DNA of 64,000 nucleotides, from contig JACZZP010000001.1 of NCBI GenBank assembly GCA_015183035.1, forward strand, positions 1,612,001-1,676,000, written 5' to 3'. A program made the position numbers and the translations under genes. The notes under the pieces are model-generated. The model made no database searches. It was given only the letters and a program-made list of their open reading frames with translations, and was not told where the DNA came from. This DNA is from Meloidogyne chitwoodi. Taxonomy: Eukaryota > Nematoda > Chromadorea > Rhabditida > Meloidogynidae. The number at the start of each line of letters is the position of its first letter. Position 1 is the stretch's first letter. Positions 1-8,051 of this stretch are shown piece after piece.

Positions 1-114
1 GCTGAAATATTAAAAACAAGTAAAACTAGAGAAGGAATACAACATTTTGTTCGTTGGGTAGGATATAACGACAACCACAATAGTTGGATAAACGATTCGG
101 ATATTGTACAATAA
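1..114 (+). CDS. Polinton integrase, C-terminal chromodomain (partial)
   Basis: Frame 1 is open from the window edge to TAA at 112-114 and encodes the last 37 residues of a protein. The sequence reads as the end of a chromodomain: an aromatic FVRWVGY strand followed by NSWI and a short acidic helix. Chromodomains at the C-terminus of retroviral-type integrases are typical of Polintons and chromoviruses. The stop codon overlaps the ATG of the next ORF (TAATG). The catalytic core lies upstream of the window. The family assignment rests on this motif plus the neighbouring capsid and protease genes. Confidence 0.65.
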   Translation, partial: AEILKTSKTREGIQHFVRWVGYNDNHNSWINDSDIVQ

Positions 115-650
115 TGGATTCTTTTTATGTAGTATTACCGTCAAATACTGGGGATGTTGAAGGAAACACAACATCAAAATTCACAGTTCGCATGCCTGAT
201 ACCCTAGAGCTAGATTCAAGCTGGACTGTCGCATTATCGAATATTATTTATCCTTTTTCATTTGCTATGCTTGATGACAATGAAAATAACGAAACAGAAT
301 CAATTACTGTTTTCAGAAGATATGATAAAGAAGTAAGATCAGTTCGTATTGAAGTGCCAGATTTATTTTATTCTTCGGAAGCAGCTCTTGAAGCGGCGAT
401 AAATACTTTTTTATTGGATGCTTGGGAAAAAGAACTTGAACAAGAAAAATTAGAAAAAGAAAAAGAACTTGAAAAAGAACGATTATTTAAAGAAAATAAA
501 GAAAAGAGGCGAGAAATATCTGGAGGTAATTTTTGGCGAAAAAGAAGAGAGGTTGATAAAATTACATATTCTGAATATGCATATCCTCCCGAATACCTAA
601 AGAAAATACTTGATTTTAGCAAACTGCAATTATCGGATCCTAAGTATCAG
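114..650 (+). pseudogene. Minor-capsid-type structural protein, 5' part (interrupted)
   Basis: The ORF starts at ATG 114, inside the integrase stop, and opens with MDSFYVVLPSN, the start I recognise from Polinton proteins thought to be penton-like minor capsid components. About residues 100-145 are a highly charged Glu/Lys helix, probably a coiled coil. The native frame runs to 650, where a MULE transposon begins; beyond that the frame reads into transposon repeats and stops at 717-719. The 3' half of the gene resumes at 3144 after a 9-bp duplication. Because the interruption is about 2.5 kb with stops, the protein is very likely not made from this copy. The capsid role is inferred from family knowledge. 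Confidence 0.65.
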
Positions 651-795
651 GGCTCCCGGAATTTTGCGCTCTGGAAAATTGCGCTCCGGAAAATTGCGCT
701 CTGGAAAATTGCGCTCTAAGGCAGAAATTTGCGCTCTAGCGGAAAATTGCGCTCTAAATTGGAAATTTGCGCTCTTAACCAAAAATCGAATATAA
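651..795 (+). repeat. MULE left terminal inverted repeat
   Basis: About 145 bp matching the reverse complement of 2990-3134. It is itself made of short tandem units of about 15-17 bp, each carrying GCGCTC followed by GGAAAATT-like sequence (six or seven units). Such arrayed subterminal motifs are often transposase-binding sites; that role is inferred. Confidence 0.9.
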
Positions 796-918
796 TACAC
801 CAAAAATCGATTATATTATGCCAAAAAACATTTATTAGATTAAAACTAAAAAAAAAGTTGATTAATTAGTTAATTATTAAGTTTTAAAAACAATAATGAT
901 AAAAAATTAAAATTAAAT

Positions 919-2880
919 TCAAACAGGATCTGGCATCCTATATGCAATGGATTTAAGATATTCAAATGGATGTCTTTCACCGCGTGTCTGATAGATTTCC
1001 AATAAATTTGCATCCTGTTCAACATAAAGTGCACGTCGTTTCATACCTTTCCCACGTATTCCATTGGCTGGAGCATGTACAAACTCTTCAACAACTAATT
1101 GCCAATGTGAATCTTCAAATTCAACCTTTTTCACGACTTCACTCAATTTGGGATGAAATCCTGATCTTAAATAGCTAATTTACTAAATTCAAAATAAAGT
1201 CATACTTAAAATTTGCATTCCAATTCATATGCCATGACTCGAGACTGTTATTAGTACGACTCAAATCCATCTCTAATCTAGGATTAAAAAATTTTTTTAT
1301 TTTTATGAATTTATACCTGCTGCACATATTCCAAAGAGGTGGACTAAAAAGTGGATTTCTTTGCTGTAAACCTTCGGCGGCAATCCAGTTACGAATAAAT
1401 TGATCAATTTGACAATAATCACCTAGTTCTTCATCGTATTGGGGAGGAATGGGATCAGTGTTCCATACTTGTCGACAGCCAAGCCATGTTTTTACGAAAT
1501 ATTTCATCAAGGCTAAAAGTTTTTCAAAATATTTGTGATAGTTTCCAACCTTCCAATTCAGGACTTCTCTCAAACTGGTAAAAAAGTAAACAAAAATATT
1601 CATAGACATTCATTGTGGGTACAAATGCAAGAGAGATAAGTGATTTCAATTTAATTTTAGTGTTTGTATTATTTTTGAAGTGTACGAGCAAATTTGGGAG
1701 CTGTTGAATTTTTCTATATATTGCTTGAGCCATGTGAAAAAGACACCCATTGATCACTATTTGTGGGAAAACCTACACGAGTAGTATAATTTCATAATTA
1801 TATATTTTAACCTCTTTTATCGCATCCATAGCACTAATTTCAAAGTCTGCCATCAGTAATTCTGGTTTCCAAGTTGGAAGTTGTTGATGAACAATTTCAA
1901 AAAATGATTTATAAGTTGCATGTCTTTTCGATCGCAATAAACCATAAACAGTTGGGATGGCACATCGATCAATTAATACGTTTATGGTATATATTTGACT
2001 AAACGTTTTTGGACATCTCTAAATTCAAATTTTAGATTATATTTGTTACGATTAAACCTTGAAAGTCCCATCAACGCAAACCTCACTTCCATATTGATTC
2101 AAAATATTTTTACCGAAATCAGAACAATAAATGATAAGCATTTCGCCGTCAGCCTGCCCGCAAAACAAAACTTTATTCTCAATACGACCTGGAATCGTAA
2201 TATTGTTTGGATTTTCAACATCTAATGCATCATCGCCAATTTCACTTCGAGCCTTATTAATAACATTTTTAATGTTTTTAAATAGTTTACTTACCTTTTT
2301 AACGTAATTACGATAAGATCTTCCCATCGTAGATGTAGAACAGCATTCTCCAGTTGCTCGGACATCTATTGGTATTTTTTCACGTGCAAGTTTTACCGCA
2401 TTTCTCACAGCAGGTGGATTTTCAGAATTAGCCTTTTCTTTCAATAAATTTTGGGCATCTCTCGTTTCCTCAGGTTTAGGATGGTGGTTGTGTTGTCTGT
2501 TTTTAACTGTTCCCAGCTTAAACTTTTTTCCATCTTGCTGTATCCAATTTTGTCTAACATGAATACGACCCTTACAGTACGGATGTTGACGTACGCATTT
2601 CCATATTTCTATGCCTTAAATCTATTTATTTTATAAAATTTATTTTTTAACCTTCTTCCAGTTTACTGAGTTTATCAAAATAATATTCGTAACCATCTCG
2701 TCGCAATAGATCATTACCTTTTGAACTAACAGTGGAATAAAAACGTACAAGAGTATTTTCTCCAAAAGGCTCGTTTTCAACGACTTCCAAAGCTTGTGAA
2801 TTTTCAACAACATTTTCTATTTCATCGGAAAGATCTCGTACCTCTCCTTCCTCACGACTCGAATTACTTTGTCGATTCAT
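919..2880 (-). CDS. MULE transposase with FLYWCH zinc finger (multi-exon)
   Basis: Read on the minus strand from ATG 2880. The first exon ends in a YEYYFDKLSKLEEG segment typical of the FLYWCH N-half; the next exon (about 2450-2620) supplies WKC, YCKGR and HNHHP, completing a C2H2 FLYWCH-type finger. The MULE catalytic region follows: VCVDGTFKV near 2052-2075 (first Asp), VLIDRC...YGLL near 1900-1980, ADFEISAMDA near 1830-1850 (second Asp), GCLFHMAQAIYRKIQ near 1700-1750, then NNSLESWHMNW near 1210-1260 and a tail ending at 919. This is the order of a MULE transposase (DDE). Some exon joints look plausible, but I could not confirm the frame through every joint, so activity is unknown. The gene lies wholly between the two TIRs. 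Confidence 0.82.
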
Positions 2881-2989
2881 TGAAAAATTAAATAGTAAAA
2901 GTAGACTTTAAAATTAAAAATTGATTGTGTACTTAAAGAAGGAATGAAAAAATCCAAGCTAAATAATCGATTTTTGTAAATTTGGCATA

Positions 2990-3134
2990 ATATATTCGAT
3001 TTTTGGTTAAGAGCGCAAATTTCCAATTTAGAGCGCAATTTTCCGCTAGAGCGCAAATTTCTGTGTTGGAGCGCAATTTTCCAGAGCGCAATTTTCCGGA
3101 GCGCAATTTTCCAGAGCGCAAAATTCCGGCTCCC
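2990..3134 (-). repeat. MULE right terminal inverted repeat
   Basis: Reverse complement of 651-795 apart from a few substitutions. It ends at 3134 and is followed at once by the target duplication AAGTATCAG (3135-3143). Confidence 0.9.
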
Positions 3135-3578
3135 AAGTATCAGTGGGTATCTCTTCATCATGACCAAACACATAAACGATTTTGGTTTTGGTTTCAGGGA
3201 AATGTTCAGTATATTGAGCTCAGCCGACAACTTGCATATACCTTAGGATTCGATTCACCAACAATTTATTCAGGCCAAGTTGCTAAATATATGCCTGACA
3301 TTTCCGGAGGGGTTCGTCAGTTATTAGTATATGCTCCAAAATTAGTTGAAAATAGTATTATAGGAAACGTTACAGGTCCTCTTTTACGTGTTGTAAATGT
3401 TAGCGGGAAACCAGGCGAAAGCGTTTCTGAAGTATATATGACTGAACATCATCATCGATTATTAGGTAAACGACATCCAGATATAACTATCGAAATTAGA
3501 ACTCTTACAGGTAAACTTGTAAAATTCCATTGGGGTAATTGTATATTAACTTTACATTTTCAAAGATCATTATTTTAA
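3135..3578 (+). pseudogene. Minor-capsid-type structural protein, 3' part
   Basis: Starts with the right copy of the target duplication and continues the frame of the 114-650 segment to TAA at 3576-3578. The C-terminal half carries a GVRQLLVYAPKLVEN strand, then GNVTGPLLRVV and an end reading LTLHFQ, the pattern I recognise from the C-terminus of Polinton minor-capsid-type proteins. Removing the MULE and one duplication copy would put the two halves in the same frame without loss, so the gene was presumably intact when the MULE landed. Apart from the insertion I see no stop or frameshift. Confidence 0.65.
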
Positions 3579-3580
3579 AA

Positions 3581-3970
3581 ATGACACACGTTTCTGTTGA
3601 TTTGGATAAAATAGATTGGGAACCCTTTCTAAATTCTCAAGAAGGAGGAGGAGGAAAAAATGATTATTTCCAGGGAACGCGCTATCAAAGAGGCTTTGGG
3701 GTGTTTGGAACTGTTGGAAGATTTTTAATGCCTATTGTTAAAAATATAGCCTCCACAGCTGGTCAAGAAGCTTTGACTGCGGGGAGAAATTTATTAGAAG
3801 ATGTAGCACAGGGAAAATCTGTAAAAGATGCATTACAACAACATGGAAGCGAAGGACTACAAAAAGTTGGAAAAAAGCTCCAACAATGCGGTAAAGGTAA
3901 AAAACAAAATCTTAAAAAGAGTAGGAAACGTAGATATAAAGATCAGCTAAGTTTGGAAGGTTCTGAGTAG
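3581..3970 (+). CDS. Small basic Polinton core/cement-like protein
   Basis: ATG 3581 is two bases after the stop of the previous gene; the product is 129 residues. Near residues 18-40 it has a Gly run followed by DYFQGTRYQRGFG, then a hydrophobic/amphipathic helix (residues about 45-70), and a very basic tail (KKQNLKKSRKRRYK). The combination of Gly-rich YxQ-G-x-YQRG box, amphipathic helix and basic tail is found in small virion proteins next to the capsid genes in Polintons, comparable in layout to adenovirus pVI/pX-type proteins. It probably binds DNA or lines the capsid interior; that is inferred. Confidence 0.6.
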   Translation: MTHVSVDLDKIDWEPFLNSQEGGGGKNDYFQGTRYQRGFGVFGTVGRFLMPIVKNIASTAGQEALTAGRNLLEDVAQGKSVKDALQQHGSEGLQKVGKKLQQCGKGKKQNLKKSRKRRYKDQLSLEGSE

Positions 3971-3978
3971 TATATAAG
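3971..3978 (+). promoter_or_regulatory. TATATAAG box before the major-capsid ORF
   Basis: TATATAAG directly after the stop of the previous ORF, 38 nt from the ATG at 4009. The same octamer occurs 35 and 37 nt before the ORFs at 5889 and 6216. It probably acts as a TATA-type core promoter of the element. Confidence 0.55.
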
Positions 3979-4008
3979 TTAAAAATACTTTTAGTTTTAT
4001 ATTAAAAA

Positions 4009-5400
4009 ATGACAACTATAAAGAAAATTGATAAAGATAGCGCTGAAGGTGTTGACAATAGAATCACCTTCTTCTCTGTCCCTGCTACTAATGTTGGCAT
4101 ACAACGTTCAGCATACAAAGAACTTTTACCTTTAAATGCTCTTAATCAGTCTGCAGGACCTTTCATTTTCCGTTATTTTGGCGATTCTCTCTATTTAGAT
4201 CTGAGTAAAACTTATGTTTGGTTAGCACTGTCACTTGAGCGAAAAGACGTCACAAGTGGAGAATGGGTACCTATAACAGACGGATCTGGTGAAAATTTAG
4301 CAGGGGATAAGCATGTCGGAGTGGGACAATATTTAGGACTTACTTGGATTCGTCGTTTAACATTATCAATTAACGGCGTGCAGTGTTTTGATTCAGGAAT
4401 ACACTATGCATATAGGAGTATTATTATGCATGAACTTGGAGCAAATAATGATGTAAGTAGGGGTTTATACGAAGCAGGGCTTTATTATTTGGACGACGAA
4501 GATAAAAATAATTATGATGGTTCAGGTTTCAAGTCTCGCTCGGCACGCTTTGCAAATGGAAAGATTTGTCGAATGTTCTCACATTTAGACTTTGATTTGG
4601 CACGTCAAGATCAACTTTTAATTCCACATAGTGATGTGATTTGGACTCTTTATAGAAATAACGATGAGTTTTTGGTACATACACCTAAATATCGTAAAAA
4701 TGTTGGGGATCCCCTTATTGATAACATTAACACTTATCGTTTACGTCTTCACGATTTACGACTTTTTGTTAAACAAGTAGACTTAAGTAATTCACTAAAT
4801 AACGCAATCGCTCGCCATCTTGAGCAATCTCCAGCCAAGTATTACCAACGAAAAATAGAAATTCGTAGTGTTTTCCTGGGAAAAGGGCGCCAAGAAATAA
4901 CACATCCAACATTCACAAGTACTTCTCCAAGACGTTTAATAATTTGTTTTGTAAATTCCACAGCTTACATTGGAAATCAGGCCCTATCACCGTTCACTTT
5001 TGAACATGCTAATTTAAGATCTGTCTCCGCAGAATTTGGAGGTTTTCAATTTCCTGCTGTTCAATATGATTTAGATTTTGCAAATGATAATTTTGTTCGC
5101 GCATACGTTGATATGTATTTAGGAATGAATCTTGATGCTTGGCCAAGCATTGATCAAAGAACTCTTAGTATAGGAATGAAAAAATTCGCACGATCGTTCT
5201 GTTTTTTTGTTATTCCAATGACATCTACATTGGAAGACACAAAAGGGTTAGAACTTATTCGTCAAGGTGTTACAACCATAAAGTGTTTATTTAATGAACC
5301 AATAAAAGATGAAGGGTATGAAATGATAATTATGGGAGAATTTGATTCTATACTGTCCATAAATGCTGATCGAGTATTAAGTACTGATGGATCCGTTTAA
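4009..5400 (+). CDS. Polinton major capsid protein (double jelly-roll type)
   Basis: A 463-residue ORF starting at ATG 4009. The N-terminus (FFSVPATNVGIQRSAYKE, then FRYFGDSLYLDLSKTYVWL) and the LTWIRRLTLSINGVQ strand match the nematode/metazoan F54H12.2-like family, which is regarded as the major capsid protein of Polintons. Length is right for that family. It is intact, without stops, and lies between the core-like gene and the protease, whose start overlaps its last 14 bases. A TATATAAG motif precedes it. In the cell it would assemble the icosahedral shell of Polinton particles; no particle has been shown for this copy. Confidence 0.75.
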   Translation: MTTIKKIDKDSAEGVDNRITFFSVPATNVGIQRSAYKELLPLNALNQSAGPFIFRYFGDSLYLDLSKTYVWLALSLERKDVTSGEWVPITDGSGENLAGDKHVGVGQYLGLTWIRRLTLSINGVQCFDSGIHYAYRSIIMHELGANNDVSRGLYEAGLYYLDDEDKNNYDGSGFKSRSARFANGKICRMFSHLDFDLARQDQLLIPHSDVIWTLYRNNDEFLVHTPKYRKNVGDPLIDNINTYRLRLHDLRLFVKQVDLSNSLNNAIARHLEQSPAKYYQRKIEIRSVFLGKGRQEITHPTFTSTSPRRLIICFVNSTAYIGNQALSPFTFEHANLRSVSAEFGGFQFPAVQYDLDFANDNFVRAYVDMYLGMNLDAWPSIDQRTLSIGMKKFARSFCFFVIPMTSTLEDTKGLELIRQGVTTIKCLFNEPIKDEGYEMIIMGEFDSILSINADRVLSTDGSV

Positions 5401-5860
5401 AAAAATGAATTCATTACAAATTTTAACAATTTTGCAAAATTATAAGCCTTTAAAAAATAAATTTATTGGAGTTTATTCATCTAATAATATACCTAAATTA
5501 GCTAAACAAAAGAATTTTTGTTTTATTGCAAATACTATGCGTAAAGGAACAAAAGGTGAACATTGGATTGCTTGCTATTCAGATACACAAGATACTATAG
5601 AATATTTTGACTCACTTGCAGAGGAACCTAACTGTGATATGCGCCAATCCTTGCTTACAAACTATTCTAAAGTTAAACAAAATCGTTTTATTTTACAATC
5701 ACCTTTCTCAGATACATGTGGCCACTACTGTATATGTTTTTTAGTATTACGTTCAATGTATGGAAAATTTTCTTTGGTATTGCAAAAATTACACTCTATA
5801 CCTTTTGAAAGACGCGATATTGTTCTTAAAAAATTTGTTCAACGTTTAATTAGTATATAA
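5387..5860 (+). CDS. Adenovirus-type cysteine protease (Polinton PRO)
   Basis: 157 residues from ATG 5387; an internal ATG at 5405 (MNSLQIL) is an alternative start. Motifs of the adenain/C5-like family appear in order: GEHWIACY with His59, YFDSL with Asp75, Gln104, and DTCGHYCICFL with the nucleophile Cys111 (numbering from 5387). These match the His-Asp/Glu-Gln-Cys arrangement of Polinton proteases that mature capsid precursors. The start overlaps the end of the capsid ORF, suggesting a shared transcript. All predicted catalytic residues are present. Confidence 0.85.
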   Translation: MDPFKKMNSLQILTILQNYKPLKNKFIGVYSSNNIPKLAKQKNFCFIANTMRKGTKGEHWIACYSDTQDTIEYFDSLAEEPNCDMRQSLLTNYSKVKQNRFILQSPFSDTCGHYCICFLVLRSMYGKFSLVLQKLHSIPFERRDIVLKKFVQRLISI

Positions 5861-5861
5861 G
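5854..5861 (+). promoter_or_regulatory. TATATAAG box before the small membrane ORF
   Basis: The octamer overlaps the protease stop codon and lies 35 nt before the ATG at 5889. It repeats the spacing seen before the major capsid ORF. Confidence 0.5.
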
Positions 5862-5888
5862 AAAGCAAAAAATATCAAAAAATTAATC

Positions 5889-6170
5889 ATGTATATCTTT
5901 TTATTATGTTATTTTTCGATGACTTTCTCAAGTCAAGATATTGTTTTACCTTTTCCCAAACATCCATATGAAAATAATACAACCTTCATTAATTGTCCCA
6001 TAAATGAAAAAATGATGGCTCCTCCGCAACATTTTATATTAGCTTTTGCCTATGTCCTGTATATTATTTTCTTTTTTCTTTTAATGTTTTTTTATTGGGG
6101 GCGGAACGGTTTTATTGATCATAATACTAATGAGAATGGTTTAATTCGTTTAGCAAGTCAACGAGTTTGA
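5889..6170 (+). CDS. Small type I-like membrane protein of the Polinton
   Basis: 93 residues from ATG 5889. Residues 1-15 look like a signal peptide (hydrophobic, ending SFSSQD). The short predicted ectodomain carries an NNTT glycosylation sequon and one Cys. Residues about 48-69 form a strong transmembrane helix, followed by a short polar tail. I do not recognise a family. Nematode Mavericks are known to carry envelope/fusogen-like genes, but this protein is far too short to be a full class III fusogen; it could be a virion membrane protein, a viroporin-like protein or a remnant. It has its own TATATAAG motif upstream. Confidence 0.6.
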   Translation: MYIFLLCYFSMTFSSQDIVLPFPKHPYENNTTFINCPINEKMMAPPQHFILAFAYVLYIIFFFLLMFFYWGRNGFIDHNTNENGLIRLASQRV

Positions 6171-6178
6171 GCTAGGGG

Positions 6179-6186
6179 TATATAAG
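6179..6186 (+). promoter_or_regulatory. TATATAAG box before the Argonaute-like ORF
   Basis: TATATAAG 37 nt before ATG 6216, the third copy in the same position relative to an ORF start. This suggests the Argonaute-like frame is read as part of the element. Confidence 0.5.
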
Positions 6187-6215
6187 ACAATAAAATTCCA
6201 ATCCTAATTATCAGA

Positions 6216-6809
6216 ATGAGGACCTCGTGCTTAACTTCGTCAACAGCTTTTACTAAATGGAGGGAATGCAAAGAACCTGAATCTAAACCGTCTTCACCTT
6301 GTATTAGAAAAACCTCACTTATCAGTCTATTATGTCAATTCAATGGAGGATGTACGCCTGAAACGCTACATTGTGAGATGCGCAAAAAAAAGTTGGAAAA
6401 TCTTCAATATATTCAAAATCTATCTGGAATGACTGAGGAAGATGTTGTCGCAGCAGGTATTGGACAAAGAATTTTAATGGACGGGTGTACACCTATGAAA
6501 AATAAAGGACTTGTTACAAATTACTTAAATAAATTTCAAATGGAATTATATCCTTGCAAAATTACACATTATGGCGCTGATAGGGTATTTGCCCTCAGAG
6601 GATACCTTCGGGTTAATATAAGGTAAAATTAAATTTTATAGATAAAAAACTGAAATTAATATTTTAGGCAATATTTCTACGTACGTCACCGTGTTGATCT
6701 CTATCTCCCGCATCTACCTCTTTTATGTGTATTCGGCGGCAAAAATCATCAATACTTCTACCCTTTGGAATGTATTGATGTCATACAGAAAGATGAAGAA
6801 CATATTTAA
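6216..6809 (+). pseudogene. Truncated Argonaute with PAZ domain (captured fragment)
   Basis: Two exons, 6216-6622 and 6668-6809, joined across a 45-bp GT-AG intron, give 182 codons. After the splice the protein reads QYFYVRHRVDLYLPHLPLLC then YFYPLECIDVI, the unmistakable end of an Argonaute PAZ domain (YF..RH.L.L..PHLP.L.V....YLPLE). Before it, a CKITHYGADRVFALRGY segment matches the PAZ strand with VTH, and STAFTKW near 6240-6262 matches the linker before PAZ. Upstream of STAF the Argonaute-like reading (LVLN) is in the other frame from 6215, so the ATG frame joins the Argonaute frame at a one-base shift near 6237-6242. The frame stops right after PAZ: no MID or PIWI. It may be a dead fragment or a truncated cargo gene. 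Confidence 0.6.
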
Positions 6810-7250
6810 TTTACTTGGACAATTTAATAAAAACATATATTACCAATTGTTAAATTATAATAAAAAATATATTATATATTGTTAAATTATTATTTAAAAA
6901 ATTTCAAAAAAATAAATATTTACCTCCAATCTTTTTTATAAAATTATTTTATCGTACTTTTAAAAATTTTTAAAAAATAAAAAAAAGTTTAAAAATTTTA
7001 AAAAAATAAAATAAAGTTTAAAAATTTTCAACCTTTTAAGTTTTTTATTGTAAAAAATTATTTTATAATTTTTTGATTAATTTAATGTTCCACTTTTAAA
7101 TATTTATTTTCTAGTTTAGTAGGGTTTTAAAATGTTTTTTTGTTTTAAAACCTTATTATACACTACTTTTATATATATTTTTTAAATAAAATATATAAAA
7201 TGTTGGAGTTAATCAAATAAAAACAAAATATAATAAATAAATATGTTTTT
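6810..7250. other. AT-rich sequence without a gene
   Basis: Very AT-rich. I see runs such as TTTTTAAAAAATAAA and no convincing ORF, RNA gene or terminal repeat. It may contain the right end of the Polinton, but no inverted repeat partner is inside the window. Confidence 0.6.
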
Positions 7251-7258
7251 GTGGTAAT

Positions 7259-8043
7259 CAGTGATTGGAAGGTCATACCAAAATCATACTCATACCTCAT
7301 ACTCATACTCATACCTCGGTATGAAGTATGAGTATGAGGGAAAAAAATGGCAGGTATGAAGTATGAGTATGATGTATGAGGTCTAAAAAAGTGCAAGTAT
7401 GAGTATGATAAAATTAGCCGGTATGATGTATGAGTACGAGTATGAGTATGAGCAGTTTTTCCAAAAAAAGTGAATTTTTGGCAACTAGAGGGCAATAAAT
7501 TATAAAAAAATTGCCTGCGGCGCTAAAAAGGGTGAATTTATAGCAACTAGATTTAAATTTATTTCAAAAATTTTCGCCTGCGGCGCTGAAAATGACTTGA
7601 TTTTTATAATCTATCCATCACGAAAATCACTCTTTAACTGGATATACGGTTCTTGAAAATCATTTAACCCTTATCGGGGAAAAAAATAGATTTGAACAGG
7701 GATAACATTTTTTTAAATAAAGCGTACTTTAATTAAGAAAATGTTATACATTATGATCTTTTAATAAGATTTTTTGTACCTTTATTTTGATTTTTGTTGA
7801 TGCGAACTCTGCCATAAATAAATATCTCTTCCTAATTTTGCTAAACACTTAAAATTAGTTCATCCAGAAGAAATAAAAAATGTCAATGAAAAATTGGAAT
7901 AAAATATTTCAATGTATGAAAAGTATGATGTATGAGTATGAGGCCTAAAAAAGTGGAGGTATGAGTATGATGTATGAGGGAAAAAATTAGCCGGTATGAG
8001 GTATGAGTATGAGTATGAACAAAATCGAAAATTCCAATCACTG
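7259..8043. mobile_element. Non-autonomous hAT-type element with TATGAG repeats, 785 bp
   Basis: The ends are CAGTGATTGGAA and its inverse, and the octamer GTGGTAAT occurs exactly outside both ends (7251-7258 and 8044-8051). An 8-bp duplication with CAGTG termini points to the hAT superfamily. The interior holds arrays of the hexamer TATGAG and its inverse on both flanks (7280-7450 and 7915-8020), able to form a long hairpin, and two direct copies of a roughly 65-bp unit ending GCCTGCGGCGCT (7471-7590). No transposase frame is present; long frames here are repeat artefacts. Confidence 0.85.
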
Positions 8044-8051
8044 GTGGTAAT

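Larger units (their letters stand above)
651..3134 (-). mobile_element. Mutator-like (MULE) DNA transposon, 2484 bp
   Basis: Terminal inverted repeats of about 145 bp bound the element (651-795 and 2990-3134), and the 9-bp sequence AAGTATCAG occurs directly outside each end (642-650 and 3135-3143). A 9-bp duplication is the hallmark of the Mutator superfamily, and the interior encodes a FLYWCH/MULE transposase on the minus strand. The two TIRs are nearly identical, differing mainly in 4 bases near the tips, which suggests a fairly recent insertion. It lies within the minor-capsid-type gene of the Polinton, a nested insertion. Confidence 0.92.
1..6809 (+). mobile_element. Maverick/Polinton virus-like transposon, partial
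   Basis: A compact block of plus-strand ORFs with the gene set of a Polinton: integrase end with chromodomain, minor-capsid-type protein, small basic core-like protein, major-capsid-type protein, adenovirus-type protease. Genes overlap or nearly touch (TAATG at 112-116; a 14-bp overlap at 5387-5400), which is virus-like. Base composition is clearly less AT-rich than the flanks. The left part (rest of integrase, probably DNA polymerase B and packaging ATPase) lies outside the window. I could not find the right terminal inverted repeat, so the right boundary is only the end of the last ORF. The copy is broken: a MULE interrupts the minor-capsid gene. Confidence 0.85.

Noticed and set aside
368..622. 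Minus-strand ORF in the minor-capsid gene
   Set aside because: Shadow of the Glu/Lys-rich coding strand.
6259..6432. Alternative frame across the PAZ exon reading LNRLHLVLEKPHLSVYYVN
   Set aside because: It looks protein-like, but does not continue into the PAZ end and has no start; the 6216 frame matches Argonaute on both sides.
7169..7495. 108-residue minus-strand ORF with HTHTRTHTSY repeats
   Set aside because: It is the translation of the TATGAG hexamer arrays in the hAT-type element; no independent protein signal.
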